DNA from: Adiantum capillus-veneris
Taxonomy: Eukaryota > Streptophyta > Polypodiopsida > Polypodiales > Pteridaceae
Length of the DNA: 60,000 nt
Direction: 5' to 3'
Assembly (NCBI GenBank): GCA_014529385.2
Contig: CM043963.1
Coordinates: forward strand, 4,935,501-4,995,500
In this document: one piece after another, positions 1 through 9,907 of the stretch
Numbering within the stretch: the first letter of the stretch is position 1
Layout: the number at the start of each line of letters is the position of its first letter
Position numbers and translations under genes: made by a program
Notes under the pieces: model-generated
The model's input: only the letters and a program-made list of their open reading frames with translations
Told to the model about the DNA's origin: nothing
Databases searched by the model: none

Positions 1-1101
1 ACGTCGAGTCCTCTTAGCTTCCTTGGTCTCCTTTGCCTTCTTGCCTTGTCCATGGTCACTCTGTGATGGGACACCCTCTTTCTCTTTACCTTTTCCTCGG
101 CCACGCTTAATGCCATTTGCTTCCATGTCAACCTCATTTGAGTTTGTCACCTCTACCACATGCACATTTGGATCTGGCAAAGGTGGAACTCCTTCTACTC
201 CTTGTGGAGGTGGTCTTGGTCCATTTGGCCTTTGTAGAAGCCTTGGTTGTTGACCAGCTCCTTCTCCTGCATTCATCATTGGGTAATTCAAGTTAGGTCT
301 CCCTGGCTCCCCACGGGGCCAAGGACAATTATACATCCCATGTCCAGACTCTCCGCAATTCCAACATTACAAGACTCTCCTAGGTCGTGGGTCTCGCTCT
401 TCAGACTTCTTTGCTTGTCCCTTCGGACCTACGGCTTGTGCAAGGTGAATTGACAGGCTGCTTAAGGATTCATTTAACTTCTCAATCACTTCAACCGTTA
501 CCTCAAGAATCTCCCTAGATGTTGATGCTTGTGACTTACCTTTGGGTCTAAGAACTTCTATTGGAACCTCTCCCCTTAAGCACTTGAGTTTCCTATACTT
601 CTCAACAGCCCTAGTTTCCGCTACATCAAAAGTAGCAGGTGCACCCGCCTCAACTTTTACCTTAAGGTCAGGAAAGAGTCCGGCTATGAACCTCTCCTTC
701 TTTAAAAATTCTGCACCATCACCAGGGTTAGCAACATTTCGTATCCATAGAGCCCAAAGACGTAGAAACTCTTGCTTGTACAAGTAGTAGTCATCTAAGT
801 CTTTTTGCTTATGAGAAACAATGTCTTGCCATAGTTTTTGAGTGTTTTGGGGATCAAAGAAGTATCTTCTAAAACGATTCAAAACTTCTGTGTAATTCCC
901 CTTAACTTCCTCAGGCAAAGAGTCAAACCAAGTATTAGCATCTTTCCTAAGGACCACCTCAAACATTTCTACACGTTCTTGATCGGTTACTATCCTCTTG
1001 ATACGGCAAGACATCTTGAAATTTTCTAAAAATAATTCTGCATCCTCTCCAGGCTCTCCAAAGAAAAGAGGATATCCAGACATTTGGCGTTGGCTCTCCA
1101 T
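1..1101 (-). pseudogene. Ty3-type retrotransposon gag (capsid + zinc knuckle), cut by window edge
   Basis: The first 244 codons (367-1101) read as a retrotransposon capsid (Retrotrans_gag) domain: LWQDIVSHKQKDLDDYYLYK and FLKKERFIAGLF are typical of plant gag proteins. Gag packages element RNA into virus-like particles in the cytoplasm. A TAA stop follows ...RRVL; two codons later the same frame continues with a CX2CX4HX4C zinc knuckle (CWNCGESGHGMYNC), a proline-rich stretch and a lysine-rich tail that runs off the left edge. The stop could be a nonsense mutation or a natural gag end; the intact frame beyond it favours a recent mutation. It is a diverged paralogue of the gag at 39993-41273 (shared FLKK-RFIAGL). 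Two other ORFs of the same strand lie directly upstream, followed by a leader, a PBS and an LTR. Confidence 0.85.
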
Positions 1102-1150
1102 TATTATGAAAGATTACAACACGAGTTACAATAAGGGATACAATAGAGAT

Positions 1151-1609
1151 TTAGAACCACTCGCCTGCAAATGAAGAAGTAAGAAAATACCACTCTAGGT
1201 TTTCTTCTTCAGCTATCCAAGCTTCAATAAGTTCTCGATTTGTTTGATCAAAACAAAAAGGTAGACTATTGATGAGCTCTAAGAAGGGTTGAAATTCTTC
1301 AAAGCTAAGGCGATAAATAGAAATCTCTAGAACTTCATTTTCTGGATCCAAAAGAGCAACCACGTCCCAAGTGATAAATTGCACTTGCTCTACAATTCCC
1401 AACGCACAAGCGGTTTGTATAAAAACTAGATCTTCATGCTCGTCGAAGGCCGTGAGAAAGTAGCAATTGACTAGGAGCTCCTTTCCTTCGAGTTCCACAC
1501 AGTCGGAGTGAGGCAACCTTCTCACAATTTCATAAAGAACATCCTCATCAAGTCCAATCAAGTTTGCAAGATTTAAAGACTCCACTTGTGCTACAAAATT
1601 CCTGGACAA
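1151..1609 (-). CDS. Unrecognised 152-aa protein, paralogue of the upstream ORF
   Basis: I do not recognise this family. The 152-aa product is acidic, with no signal peptide or membrane segment. It aligns along most of its length with the ORF at 1656-2210: shared blocks include VRRLPH near residue 30, FIQ-x2-CAL near residue 80, and LINSLPF-x-F near residue 120. The N-terminal block (a short helix ending in VRRLPH) is faintly F-box-like, a weak resemblance only. It lies 50 bp upstream of the gag ORF on the same strand, between gag and the PBS/LTR, so it is probably an extra ORF carried by the LTR element or a host gene captured by it. The ATG at 1607-1609 is the first in frame. Confidence 0.5.
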   Translation of the reverse strand: MSRNFVAQVESLNLANLIGLDEDVLYEIVRRLPHSDCVELEGKELLVNCYFLTAFDEHEDLVFIQTACALGIVEQVQFITWDVVALLDPENEVLEISIYRLSFEEFQPFLELINSLPFCFDQTNRELIEAWIAEEENLEWYFLTSSFAGEWF

Positions 1610-1655
1610 AAACTCCTTAGGATTATGGTTAAATCATTCAAAAGCATAAAGAGAT

Positions 1656-2210
1656 TTACAATGTCTCTATGAACAAAGTGTCATAGAAAGTAGAGAAGGA
1701 TGAGAATTTATACAAATTTGCAATCTTCTCTATGCTCTCTTTATTAAGACAAGCTCTGAATAGCTCCCTATCTCCTTTGTTGAAAGCAAAAGGAAGACTA
1801 TTAATAAGACGCAAATGAGGGAAAAATTCACCAAATGTGAGTCTATGATGCATGAACTCTGGCCGCAAGTTTCCTGAAGAGTCTTCCTCAATGGTGAAAT
1901 GCACTCGCCAAACGCCAAATTTCACTCTATTTACCAATCTTAGGGCACACACTAGTTGGATGAATGCGCGGTCTTCCTTAGTGCCCAACAACAAGAGGAA
2001 AATGGAATCCACGCGTAGGACCTTCCGTCTTAACTTCACCACCCTCTTGTTATGAGGGAGACGCCTTACTACTTGCTCCTGCAACTCAATTGGTAATAGA
2101 GCTAGATCTCTAAGGATTGAACTTTCACTGCACACACATTCCCAGTTAGAACAAATGATCGTTTTTTTGTTTCTTGTAACAACTTGGACAAAGAAAAAAC
2201 AAACATACAC
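1656..2210 (-). CDS. Unrecognised protein, tandem paralogue of the ORF at 1151-1609
   Basis: The ORF is 184 codons, but resemblance to its neighbour only begins around residue 35 (LRDLALLPIELQEQ), so the true start may be internal or supplied by an upstream exon; the first 30 residues look like translated non-coding DNA. Shared blocks with the 1151-1609 protein are VRRLPH, FIQ-x2-CAL and LINSLPF-x-F, in the same order and spacing, showing an old tandem duplication. It is more basic than its neighbour (KLRRKVLRV). No family is recognised. The position, first ORF after a leader that follows the PBS at about 2745, argues that it belongs to the same LTR element as the gag at 1-1101. Confidence 0.45.
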   Translation of the reverse strand: MYVCFFFVQVVTRNKKTIICSNWECVCSESSILRDLALLPIELQEQVVRRLPHNKRVVKLRRKVLRVDSIFLLLLGTKEDRAFIQLVCALRLVNRVKFGVWRVHFTIEEDSSGNLRPEFMHHRLTFGEFFPHLRLINSLPFAFNKGDRELFRACLNKESIEKIANLYKFSSFSTFYDTLFIETL

Positions 2211-2744
2211 ACTATTTTGCCGGGCTGCACTTCAATTTAAAATAAAATGAACACATGTACATCAAAAGAAGTGTGGTAGTTGATTAGAGGTAAAATGACA
2301 GGGTTTGGTGATGCAAGAATTTCTGCTACTCTTTGGGCACCAAACATGAACACCATACGTTGTTGAAAATAGATTTTCCTACTAATTGCAATGTTTATTC
2401 TAATGTGTGGAGTGAAATGGAAGGGGAAACCTCTATTCCTGGGCCATTATCCATGGTCTATGCATGACCTAATGCTTAAAACAAAACAAAAATATAGATG
2501 TCCAAACTAAGGTTGTACCTAATAAGAGGCAAAATAAAAGGATTTACTGAAGCGTTTATCTCGGCCAACCTAAGAGGACCTAAAATTCTACGAATGACAC
2601 GTTAAATTTGCAACTTAGTACTAACAATTATGTGTACCTTTTGCCTTGCAATGGGAATGAAGGGATCATACAAATTCTCATGATTCATGCAAGCTACTTG
2701 ATTATGCTAAAGGTTGAGCCTTCACAAAACATACACAAGCCTGT

Positions 2745-2763
2745 CCTCCGTGGGGGCACCAAT
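2745..2763 (-). other. Primer-binding-site-like sequence
   Basis: On the minus strand this reads TTGGTGCCCCCACGGAGGA, directly downstream of the LTR end. It starts with the TGG complement of a tRNA CCA end. The same sequence recurs at about 37193-37212 in front of another LTR. I did not identify the tRNA. Confidence 0.55.
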
Positions 2764-2765
2764 TT

Positions 2766-3023
2766 GAGGCGGTCCGGGGCGGGCAACAAGAAGAGCAACC
2801 TCTAGATACCCTTCAAGGCTCCCGTGCTGCTCAATGGGGCTGGGGCACAACACAACACAAACCAAAACAACAAACCCACAGCCAAATCCCAACTACACAA
2901 GGGGCACCACCTAGTTTAAGAGCGAACTAGGACGCAAAAGAGGAGAATCGTTAGAGCAACCCACAAACAAGCAAGGAATTTACACTAACCCTTACACCAA
3001 TGGAACACTCTCACACACTAAAA

Positions 3024-3099
<76 letters not shown>

Positions 3100-4450
3100 T
3101 GCTCGGGCTGCTTTGAAATGTATCGGCAATGATCAAGCAAACACAACTATATATTTAAGAAAGAGAGAGAAAGGGGGAGGGGGTGCTTGTTGCATTAATA
3201 CCTTCTTACAAATCTGTCATGACAAATCAAAGTGAGATTAGTATTTGTTCAACATAGCTTGCGTAAATTTCACCAAAACACATCACAAGAAAAGCCACCC
3301 CAATCACTGTCTTAAGGCCAGGGGAGTCCTCTCCACCCTGTCGCCCTCTTACAGTATGTGGGATTTATGGCTAGATTGATGACAACACCAGAGACAAGCT
3401 ATCAAGAACTTAACAAAAAACACCAAGACACTTACGCATCATTGTTGTCCATTACTTCACGTTGGAAAGGAGACAAAGTATCCAAGCTTAGTCCAAATCC
3501 ACCCTCCTTGATTCAGCGAATGTTGGGCTTACACTAGTAGGAGAAATGATAGATTTCCTACTCTCAATTGAATGATCACTCTCTCTCTTACAATGGCATA
3601 GAGTTCCCTTGCTAATCCCCTATTACAACACATGCACATGCATAAGACAATGAGCTTCCACTCAAGAGCTCCTTCTAGAGAGGTTGAGCTTGGCTTCTCA
3701 AGCTATAGCATAGTGCTCTTGCTTATGGCTCCCCCTTTTTGTGCTCGCTACACCCTCCTTTTATAGAAATTTTGAAGGCTAGGGTTACTCTTCTAACCAT
3801 GGTTGGGTTAGATTTTCAGCAATTTATCTAATTTCTTTTGCTTGGAATTATCAAGAAGTTGGTGGGGAAAGAGAGAGGAGAGAAATGGAGGTGATAGGAC
3901 TTTTCATAGTGGGTTAGTGTTAGTAGAGTCAGTATTAATTTACAAATGGAATTGGATATTTACAATGGGAGTATCCATGTAGTATACAAATAAGGAAGAA
4001 AAATTCTTAAGAGGTAAGAAAAGGTGGATTTCTTACAAGGTTGATGCTCCAAGTGTCTTGAGTAGGGCCAATTTTGACGCTTGTTGACGGTCCACTAGCT
4101 TTGACGGTACATTTTTTCTCCACTCTTGACCTTCCTTGAGAGACAAGGTAATTGCAGCTGAGTAATCAACCAACATGATGCTGTCTTTTAAGAGAAGAGG
4201 CTGAATTTTGTGGTTTTTTTGATAGATATGGGTAAATTGGAGGAGTAAAAATGAGACTACGTGGTCAATTTTGGAATGGAATTGTGTGTGGGAGGTATGA
4301 GTTTCACCATGGTTTCTCTTATTCTTCAAGGTTGAGGAGAAGGTGAGTAGGGTGCAGAGAGGAGTGGTGAGAGAGGTGGGGATGATGAGTGGAGAAGTGT
4401 GTGTGAAAGAGGAAAATGATAAAGTGGAAGAGAGAGTGTGGCTGCATAGC
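2766..4450 (-). repeat. 5' LTR of the gag/paralogue element (right boundary uncertain)
   Basis: The plus-strand sequence starts TGAGGCGGTCC right next to the PBS, i.e. a minus-strand LTR ending in CA. It shares motifs in order with the LTR at 37214-38674 (GGGGCACCACCTAG followed by CTAGGACGCAAA), so the two LTRs are homologous. A minus-strand TATA box (TATAAAAGG, about 3757-3765) marks the promoter. The outer end is not resolved; I place it near 4450 by sequence character alone. It contains a long GA microsatellite. Confidence 0.5.
3027..3096. repeat. (GA)n microsatellite
   Basis: About 35 uninterrupted GA units, inside the LTR. Confidence 0.95.
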
Positions 4451-5630
4451 ATGGGAAAACTGGGGTCCACTAATAAAATCATAGCTCACAGCTCGTAGCT
4501 CAAAAAAATATGAAAAAATTTGAGGCAAAAGTTCAGCCCACGAGCTACAACTTTTGTTTGTATCACCTTTTCAAATTCGGAGAGCAAGTGAACTTTAAAA
4601 ATTCAGCAATACCGACCGTTTTTTTCCACTGCACAAGGTCCTTGTGGGGTCCTTCTTTGGATGATTCTTTTGAATACCTCCAAGAGTGAGCCCTCCATAG
4701 TACATGTATGCATGCCACCTACCCTTGACCTTATTTGGTAGGTCTATAATTGAAGATATTGTTGAGATTATGATATAAGTGAATAGTACAACTAAGAAAA
4801 TCAAATATTGAGGGGTCTAAAAAATATGTACATGTCAAATATAAATAATATAAGTGGAAAAAAATATAAAGGGGTCAAAAGAAATCTCTCTCATTATGAG
4901 GCTACCATAAAAAGATAAATATTTTTGGTGTTCTAATTTTTTAGAAAAAAAAACAAAATAGATGTAGGAAGGGAAAAATCACAATAGTGAAAAAATATAC
5001 ACATAAATAAAACTAGTTTTTTTGGATTTTTGTTGGGGTGGAGTTACACCAAATATAAGAGAATCTTACATGAAAATATTTCTATATGGAATAAAGAGTA
5101 TGAAAAATGGTAAGAAAAAATTGTGGTAATGGTGAGGCAATGTACAGAGCATAAATAGCACACACCTAGGTAGAAATATTTAAATAAATACCAAAATAAT
5201 TATGAAAAAATCTTTTATTTAGGCCCTATATACAAAGAAATATTTACATACGCATGGGCCATAATATACTTATAATTTTTATTTTTTTGGCTCAACTAGC
5301 CCAGTGACTAGCTAGCTGAGGGTTTTAAAGAAAATATGGGAAAAGTCCCGTGACTCACGCACGCCTATGTACAATGAAATGGTAGGGATAGCCACAGTGT
5401 TTGGGTGATTTTGGTAGGGTGAGGTAACTCACTGTGGCAATTACAAAGAGCCGAAAAACGGCTATCAATATAAACGATTAAAGTTACAAGCCAATTCACT
5501 TAAACAAGATGATTTCGTATGTAGCCCAATCTTTGTAAACAAGCATATTGGCCTCCATCCGCCTTCCAATCTATACAACCAAAAATGGCCAATCAAAATA
5601 CAAAAACCCACAAAAAATAAGAAAAGGTAG
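4451..5630. other. AT-rich intergenic DNA
   Basis: A-rich, low-complexity sequence with many short A runs. I see no coding region, repeat structure or RNA gene here. Confidence 0.6.
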
Positions 5631-6302
5631 CTAAGCAAGCACAAAGCAGACCTTGCGTTGTTCTAGTTTGAAACTTGCATTACCGACATCCTCGTATCCC
5701 ATTATGAAAAAGTGTTCCCGAAGATTGGCAAGAGTCCAATGCGGATTCACTGTAACCACCTCCACCTCGTTATTGGGCATGCGGACACAAATTTCAAAGG
5801 ATTGAATCTCTTCAGCTGTCAGCTGCAAGGGTATCCATTTGCCACGTTTGTGCATCCACCTCTCATAGCTAAACCGTGCATACAAGGTACACCTTGCTTT
5901 CAAATACCGAAGGCAAAGTTGTGTGGGGGACACATTGCACTTATAACGGTCACCATTATGCAAACCGTCAACATAGCCCCAATTGACACCTAGAATGGCG
6001 TCCATTGCATCTATGTCAACTTCTTTGCAAACAAACATTGTTGGTGTTTCTACAATCGGCAGAGAGCGGAATGCATGCACAAACAAATGAATGGGACAAT
6101 GCCAACTGAGACCCACCGATCTGGTTGCCTTACCAAACTTTAGGGACCCTTGGAAATCTTGCAGCACCTTGCGCTTGAAAGAAAGCAAAGCCCAATGGTC
6201 TGGAGTTGGCCATTCTGCACTCTGCAATGAGGGTGTCTCCACGGCTTCTAACCTACCATAGCTTTGGCTTGACTTCGACACCACGTACTTGTGGAAGTAC
6301 AT
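5631..6302 (-). CDS. Unrecognised 223-aa coding block
   Basis: Open frame of 223 codons of normal, non-repetitive composition, with many aromatic residues and cysteines (for example SVGLSWHCPIHLFVHAF and CLRYLKARCTLYARFSYERW). No membrane segment and no family I recognise. The C-terminal part (VVTVNPHWTLANLREHFFIM) vaguely suggests a ubiquitin-like or PB1-type strand-helix fold, which is guesswork. It lies in the same frame as, and 6 bp after, the stop of the spliced ORF at 6309-6820, so it could be a downstream exon of one larger gene whose stop is recent or is spliced out, or a separate ORF. Real coding is supported by length and composition. Confidence 0.45.
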   Translation of the reverse strand: MYFHKYVVSKSSQSYGRLEAVETPSLQSAEWPTPDHWALLSFKRKVLQDFQGSLKFGKATRSVGLSWHCPIHLFVHAFRSLPIVETPTMFVCKEVDIDAMDAILGVNWGYVDGLHNGDRYKCNVSPTQLCLRYLKARCTLYARFSYERWMHKRGKWIPLQLTAEEIQSFEICVRMPNNEVEVVTVNPHWTLANLREHFFIMGYEDVGNASFKLEQRKVCFVLA

Positions 6303-6308
6303 GAATAT

Positions 6309-6820
6309 TCACTGCTCGGTAAGTTTTTTTGATGAAACATTAGGAAACATAAGCTCCCCAATGTGAGTATGCACAACCATGAACGTGCCTGAGAGGCACT
6401 GAAGCGGCTGCTCCTCAACTAAGCTGGATGGAAAAACATCTTTACAAATGCCCTTAGTTAAACATAATGATCACATAAACGTAAACATGACATATGCATG
6501 GGATAGCTAAACCATGAAAACTTACAATGAGGTGCAAATTGAGTTGAAGCTCTCTTGAGGTGGAGCTCGGCTGCACTATAGACGTGTTGCACGATGGCCA
6601 CCATTCCGGACTTTGTTTCTTTGAATTCCAATAGCAGGCCCTTCCAATGACGTTCCAATACGCCTCGACACCGTACGCGATGAGATCCAGCACGTGACGG
6701 TTGCATGTAGATCCATGCACCCTTCTTGAATACTTGTGGGATCCATACCCCCTTTGAGTCTTTTGTGTTGTGCAACACAATCTCCTCTATCTCTGGTTTG
6801 GGCCGTTTATGCGTGGACAT
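6309..6820 (-). CDS. Unrecognised two-exon gene
   Basis: Exon 1 is 6526-6820, starting MSTHKRPKPEIEE. It ends at a canonical donor (CATT|GTAAGT). A likely acceptor lies at 6419-6420 (CCAGCTTAG|TT), giving a 107-bp intron at 6419-6525. Splicing this way keeps the frame open for 36 more codons (EEQPLQCLSGTFMVVHTHIG...) to a TGA at 6309-6311, about 134 aa in total. The product is basic with WIPQVFKKGAWIYMQPSRAG near its middle. I do not recognise the family. The block at 5631-6302 follows in the same frame. The sequence upstream (6821-7180) is GA-rich, as in many plant 5' leaders, but no clear TATA box was identified. Confidence 0.45.
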
Positions 6821-7330
6821 GCTTGGGAAGTTGGGCTTAGGAGGGGATTTGAAAGAGTTGAGTACTGCGGGGAGGGTGAGGTGAGCTGCCTATGGTGGCT
6901 ATGGTGGCTTTGACAATGGAGATAGAGAAAGAGGGGAGGAGTGAGAGGTAGAGAGGATAGTGGAGCTGTGGGCTATGGAGTGTGGGACTATAGAGGGTTG
7001 ATGGAGGTGTGAGAGAAGGGGGAGCTATGGAGAGAGAGGAAGAGAGTGGTGGAAAGCTTTTGGCTATGGTTGCCTTGACTATAGAGAGAGAATGGGAGGA
7101 GGGAGAAGAGGAAGAGTGTGGGAGAGAAAAGTAATGAGGGAGAGAGAGAAAAGTGGATTTTGGGGGGGAAAATTGATTTTTTAAAGTTAGTTTATGTTTT
7201 GTGACAGTTTTGGAGGCAAATGGGTCAACTTTGGAACTTTTAAAAAAATTTCAATTTTTAGGTTTTTAAGCATGCGCGTTTTTTTTGGGGGGGTCCCTCC
7301 CTCTTTTATGACACCTCTCTCCTCCTATTT

Positions 7331-7331
<1 letters not shown>

Positions 7332-7362
<31 letters not shown>
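7332..7362. repeat. Poly-C tract (~31 bp)
   Basis: Uninterrupted C run; the exact length may be affected by sequencing error. Confidence 0.9.
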
Positions 7363-8808
7363 AGCCTACCTCCCACCTCTCTCTAAGAACCAAGCATTGA
7401 AGAGGGAGACAATTAGGCTGCACCCCTACCATTCCTCCCCCTCTAGGTGATATCCCAAGAGCCTTCTCATTGGTTCTCCCTTAAGCCTTCACTAATCAAA
7501 AAGGCCCAAGGAGAGTCCATATTTTTCCTAATGTGTCCACTTCCACAAGGGACATACTTTCAATTTGTAAGGTATCTTGGAGTCCAATTGTTACCAAAAG
7601 CCTCTCAAATCTTAACAATATATACCTTGGATCTCTTGGCACCCTCTCCAACAAAAATTAGCCTTTATCAAGATAGAACTTAGACGCTATATTATCAATG
7701 ATAGTAATCCCGATGGATTCTATCGTTTGAGAAACCTCTTCTTTCTAAGGCTCCTTCATAGAGGCTACCCAAGAAACTTCCTCCTTAAGTCTTTGGATTG
7801 ATCACTTACAAGGAACGAATCACTCTCCTAACCAAAACCCCATCTTCAAAAAATTCTCCTCCTAACATCCTCAAACTCCCTTTTTCACCAGAAACTCAAA
7901 GATTAAATCCTACCCTAATAATTAGTAAGCCTATCCATACGGCTTGCAGCCTCTCCCCCATCCTTGCTCATCTTGACCAATTTATCGTATGTTGGACCAA
8001 TGTCCAAAACTTAAGCACTCTTCTAACCAAATCCCAAAACACAATTTGAACCTAGTTTTACAGATGGATACTCTTTAGACCCTACCCTAACTCTTACAGC
8101 TCGTTTTGTAGGTTGATTCTCAAAGCCCAAAGTTCATTGGCAACATAGACTCCTATCCAAAAAAAAAACCCTTTCCTTTTTTGATCTTGCATTCCAAATT
8201 TTGTCCCTTTGAATTGTACTCCTGAAACACCATTTTGTGAATCAAACTACTCCCCCTTGCTCCTTTAAACTCTCAAATCGACCCCCTGATGTGCACCTTA
8301 CACCCAGTCTTGTACACTATACACAAGGTTTTGGATCACAAACTCTTTTGGAATCTAATTCAGCACTTCTCTTCGTGTTATTCTTAAACCCCTCCCTGCC
8401 CTCTATCCCCTCCTTTGTTACTATTTAAGTTCCCCTAAAATTGAACCCCTCCAATACACTTTTTGCTAACCATACAACCCTCAATATCACTCCACTGATA
8501 CACCGATGAGAGATGCAACCCCCTTATTTTGGACTCGACGCCCCCCCTCCCCTTCCCCCCGGCCCCCCCTTCCCCCCCCCCCCCCGCTTTACCAATATTA
8601 TTAGGCCCCAACCTATTTTATGCCCCCCCCTTTTTTATGACCCATGTTTTGTTTAAAAAGCCCTCTTTCACTTAAACTACCCCTCAGCAAACAGTCTATG
8701 AAAACTCCCCCCCAGTAAAATTCAATCCCAGACTACTTATCCTTGGGAGACTCTACACCACTCTCTACCACTAGTTAGGTAGGCAAACTCATAGCCCCTG
8801 CAAAGTAC

Positions 8809-8813
8809 ACCTC

Positions 8814-8854
<41 letters not shown>
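8809..8854. repeat. Poly-C followed by (CT)n
   Basis: A C run leads directly into about 16 CT units. Confidence 0.9.
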
Positions 8855-8859
<5 letters not shown>

Positions 8860-9226
8860 AAGAACATCCTCTCCCCCTTTTTCCTATTCATAATTCTCCC
8901 TACTATTACCACTGATGAGCTCTTCAAAGAAGCAAAACGCGTTTGGTACCCCATAGCCCACCCCCACCTCCCTTCCTTTTGCTCTAGAACAAAGTGCTTC
9001 GCACGCTTAAGTATAATTATAAATTAAGTTTTGGTTTTAGAGCTGAATTTTACTAGGTTTCCTAAATCCAAACTTTTAGGTTACCTAGAACTAGTTTCAA
9101 AAACCAAAAGAGTCACAAATTCCTGACTTCTAAGAGACCTGATCAGGGGTAGAAAGGGGATAAGTTGTACTAAGCCAAAGTGAGCTTGTCAAGGACTATC
9201 TTGAGAGTTTTGAGTGAACCTTAACT

Positions 9227-9808
9227 ATGAATACTCGTCCACCACCAGGGTTCTCTACTTTACTGAGATACATGCAAAACGTTGCAATGCCGATAACAGG
9301 GGGATTGGGAGAATACCTAGACGATAGGCATCCTCTGATCAACAAACAGAACATGAGATTCATCAAGACCAACGAAGCCATAAGAGTTCTAACGGATTAT
9401 GCTTATGAGGGCTTATATAGATTCACAAATGGGGATCCATATATCTTCTACAGGTGTGTAGAACCAAATGCTAGGGAGTTGACCACCCATAAGAATCTAT
9501 ATACCTTCACAGATGTGGATGCCAATGGAGTGCAAGTTTTGATGGTAGATAAGTATGGATGTGAGTACAAGCTTGTCAATTTAATTGACTTAGAACGATA
9601 CACATACAAGGGTACTCCGATCTCTACTTACTTTGAGCCAAAAAAGATGCGAGAGCACATATCAGAGAGGATTCCATCGGGATTTTCTTCGAGACAAGAG
9701 GTGAGAGCTATAGACATCTTTCCACGAGACCACGAATTGGTTAGAATAGTGGCTGAACCACAACGATTAAGACCCTATCAAGTGGCCCTGTGTGTCAAGA
9801 CAAAATAG
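9227..9808 (+). CDS. Retroelement-associated ORF upstream of a gag (function unknown)
   Basis: A 193-aa open frame starting MNTRPPPGFSTLLRYMQNV. It contains the basic, charged segments YTYKGTPISTYFEPKKM and ERIPSGFSSRQEV. No catalytic motif or membrane segment is visible and I cannot assign a family. The decayed gag at 9908-11157 follows on the same strand after 99 bp that keep a coding-like character (TTTGAGGCCTGAATG...), so the two probably come from one retroelement. No plus-strand LTR was found near it. The ATG at 9227 is the first in this frame, after a T/A-rich leader. Confidence 0.45.
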   Translation: MNTRPPPGFSTLLRYMQNVAMPITGGLGEYLDDRHPLINKQNMRFIKTNEAIRVLTDYAYEGLYRFTNGDPYIFYRCVEPNARELTTHKNLYTFTDVDANGVQVLMVDKYGCEYKLVNLIDLERYTYKGTPISTYFEPKKMREHISERIPSGFSSRQEVRAIDIFPRDHELVRIVAEPQRLRPYQVALCVKTK

Positions 9809-9907
9809 GATGGGTTGAAGGACCCATATGCTCATGTCTCACTCTTCAAACAAGTTTTGAGGCCTGAATGAATTGCATATTTTCATACTCCATATGAGGG
9901 ATTTGGG

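Larger units (their letters stand above)
6821..9226. other. Intergenic DNA, strongly pyrimidine-rich from about 7300 to 8950
   Basis: No convincing gene. 6830-7170 is purine-rich (GGAG/GAGAG). From about 7300 the plus strand flips to a C/T-rich composition with few G, including a run of about 31 C (7332-7362), several C runs at 8540-8585, and a C-run followed by (CT)n at 8809-8854. Short ORFs at 7447-7683 and 7798-8049 are open mainly because G is scarce; I do not call them. Confidence 0.6.

Noticed and set aside
4033-4482. 149-aa minus ORF rich in Ser/Thr/His
   Set aside because: Lies in GA/GT-rich LTR DNA; composition is that of translated low-complexity sequence.
7447-8428. Several 60-80 aa ORFs in the pyrimidine-rich region
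   Set aside because: Open because G, and thus TAG/TGA, is rare; no domain, no conserved pattern between them.
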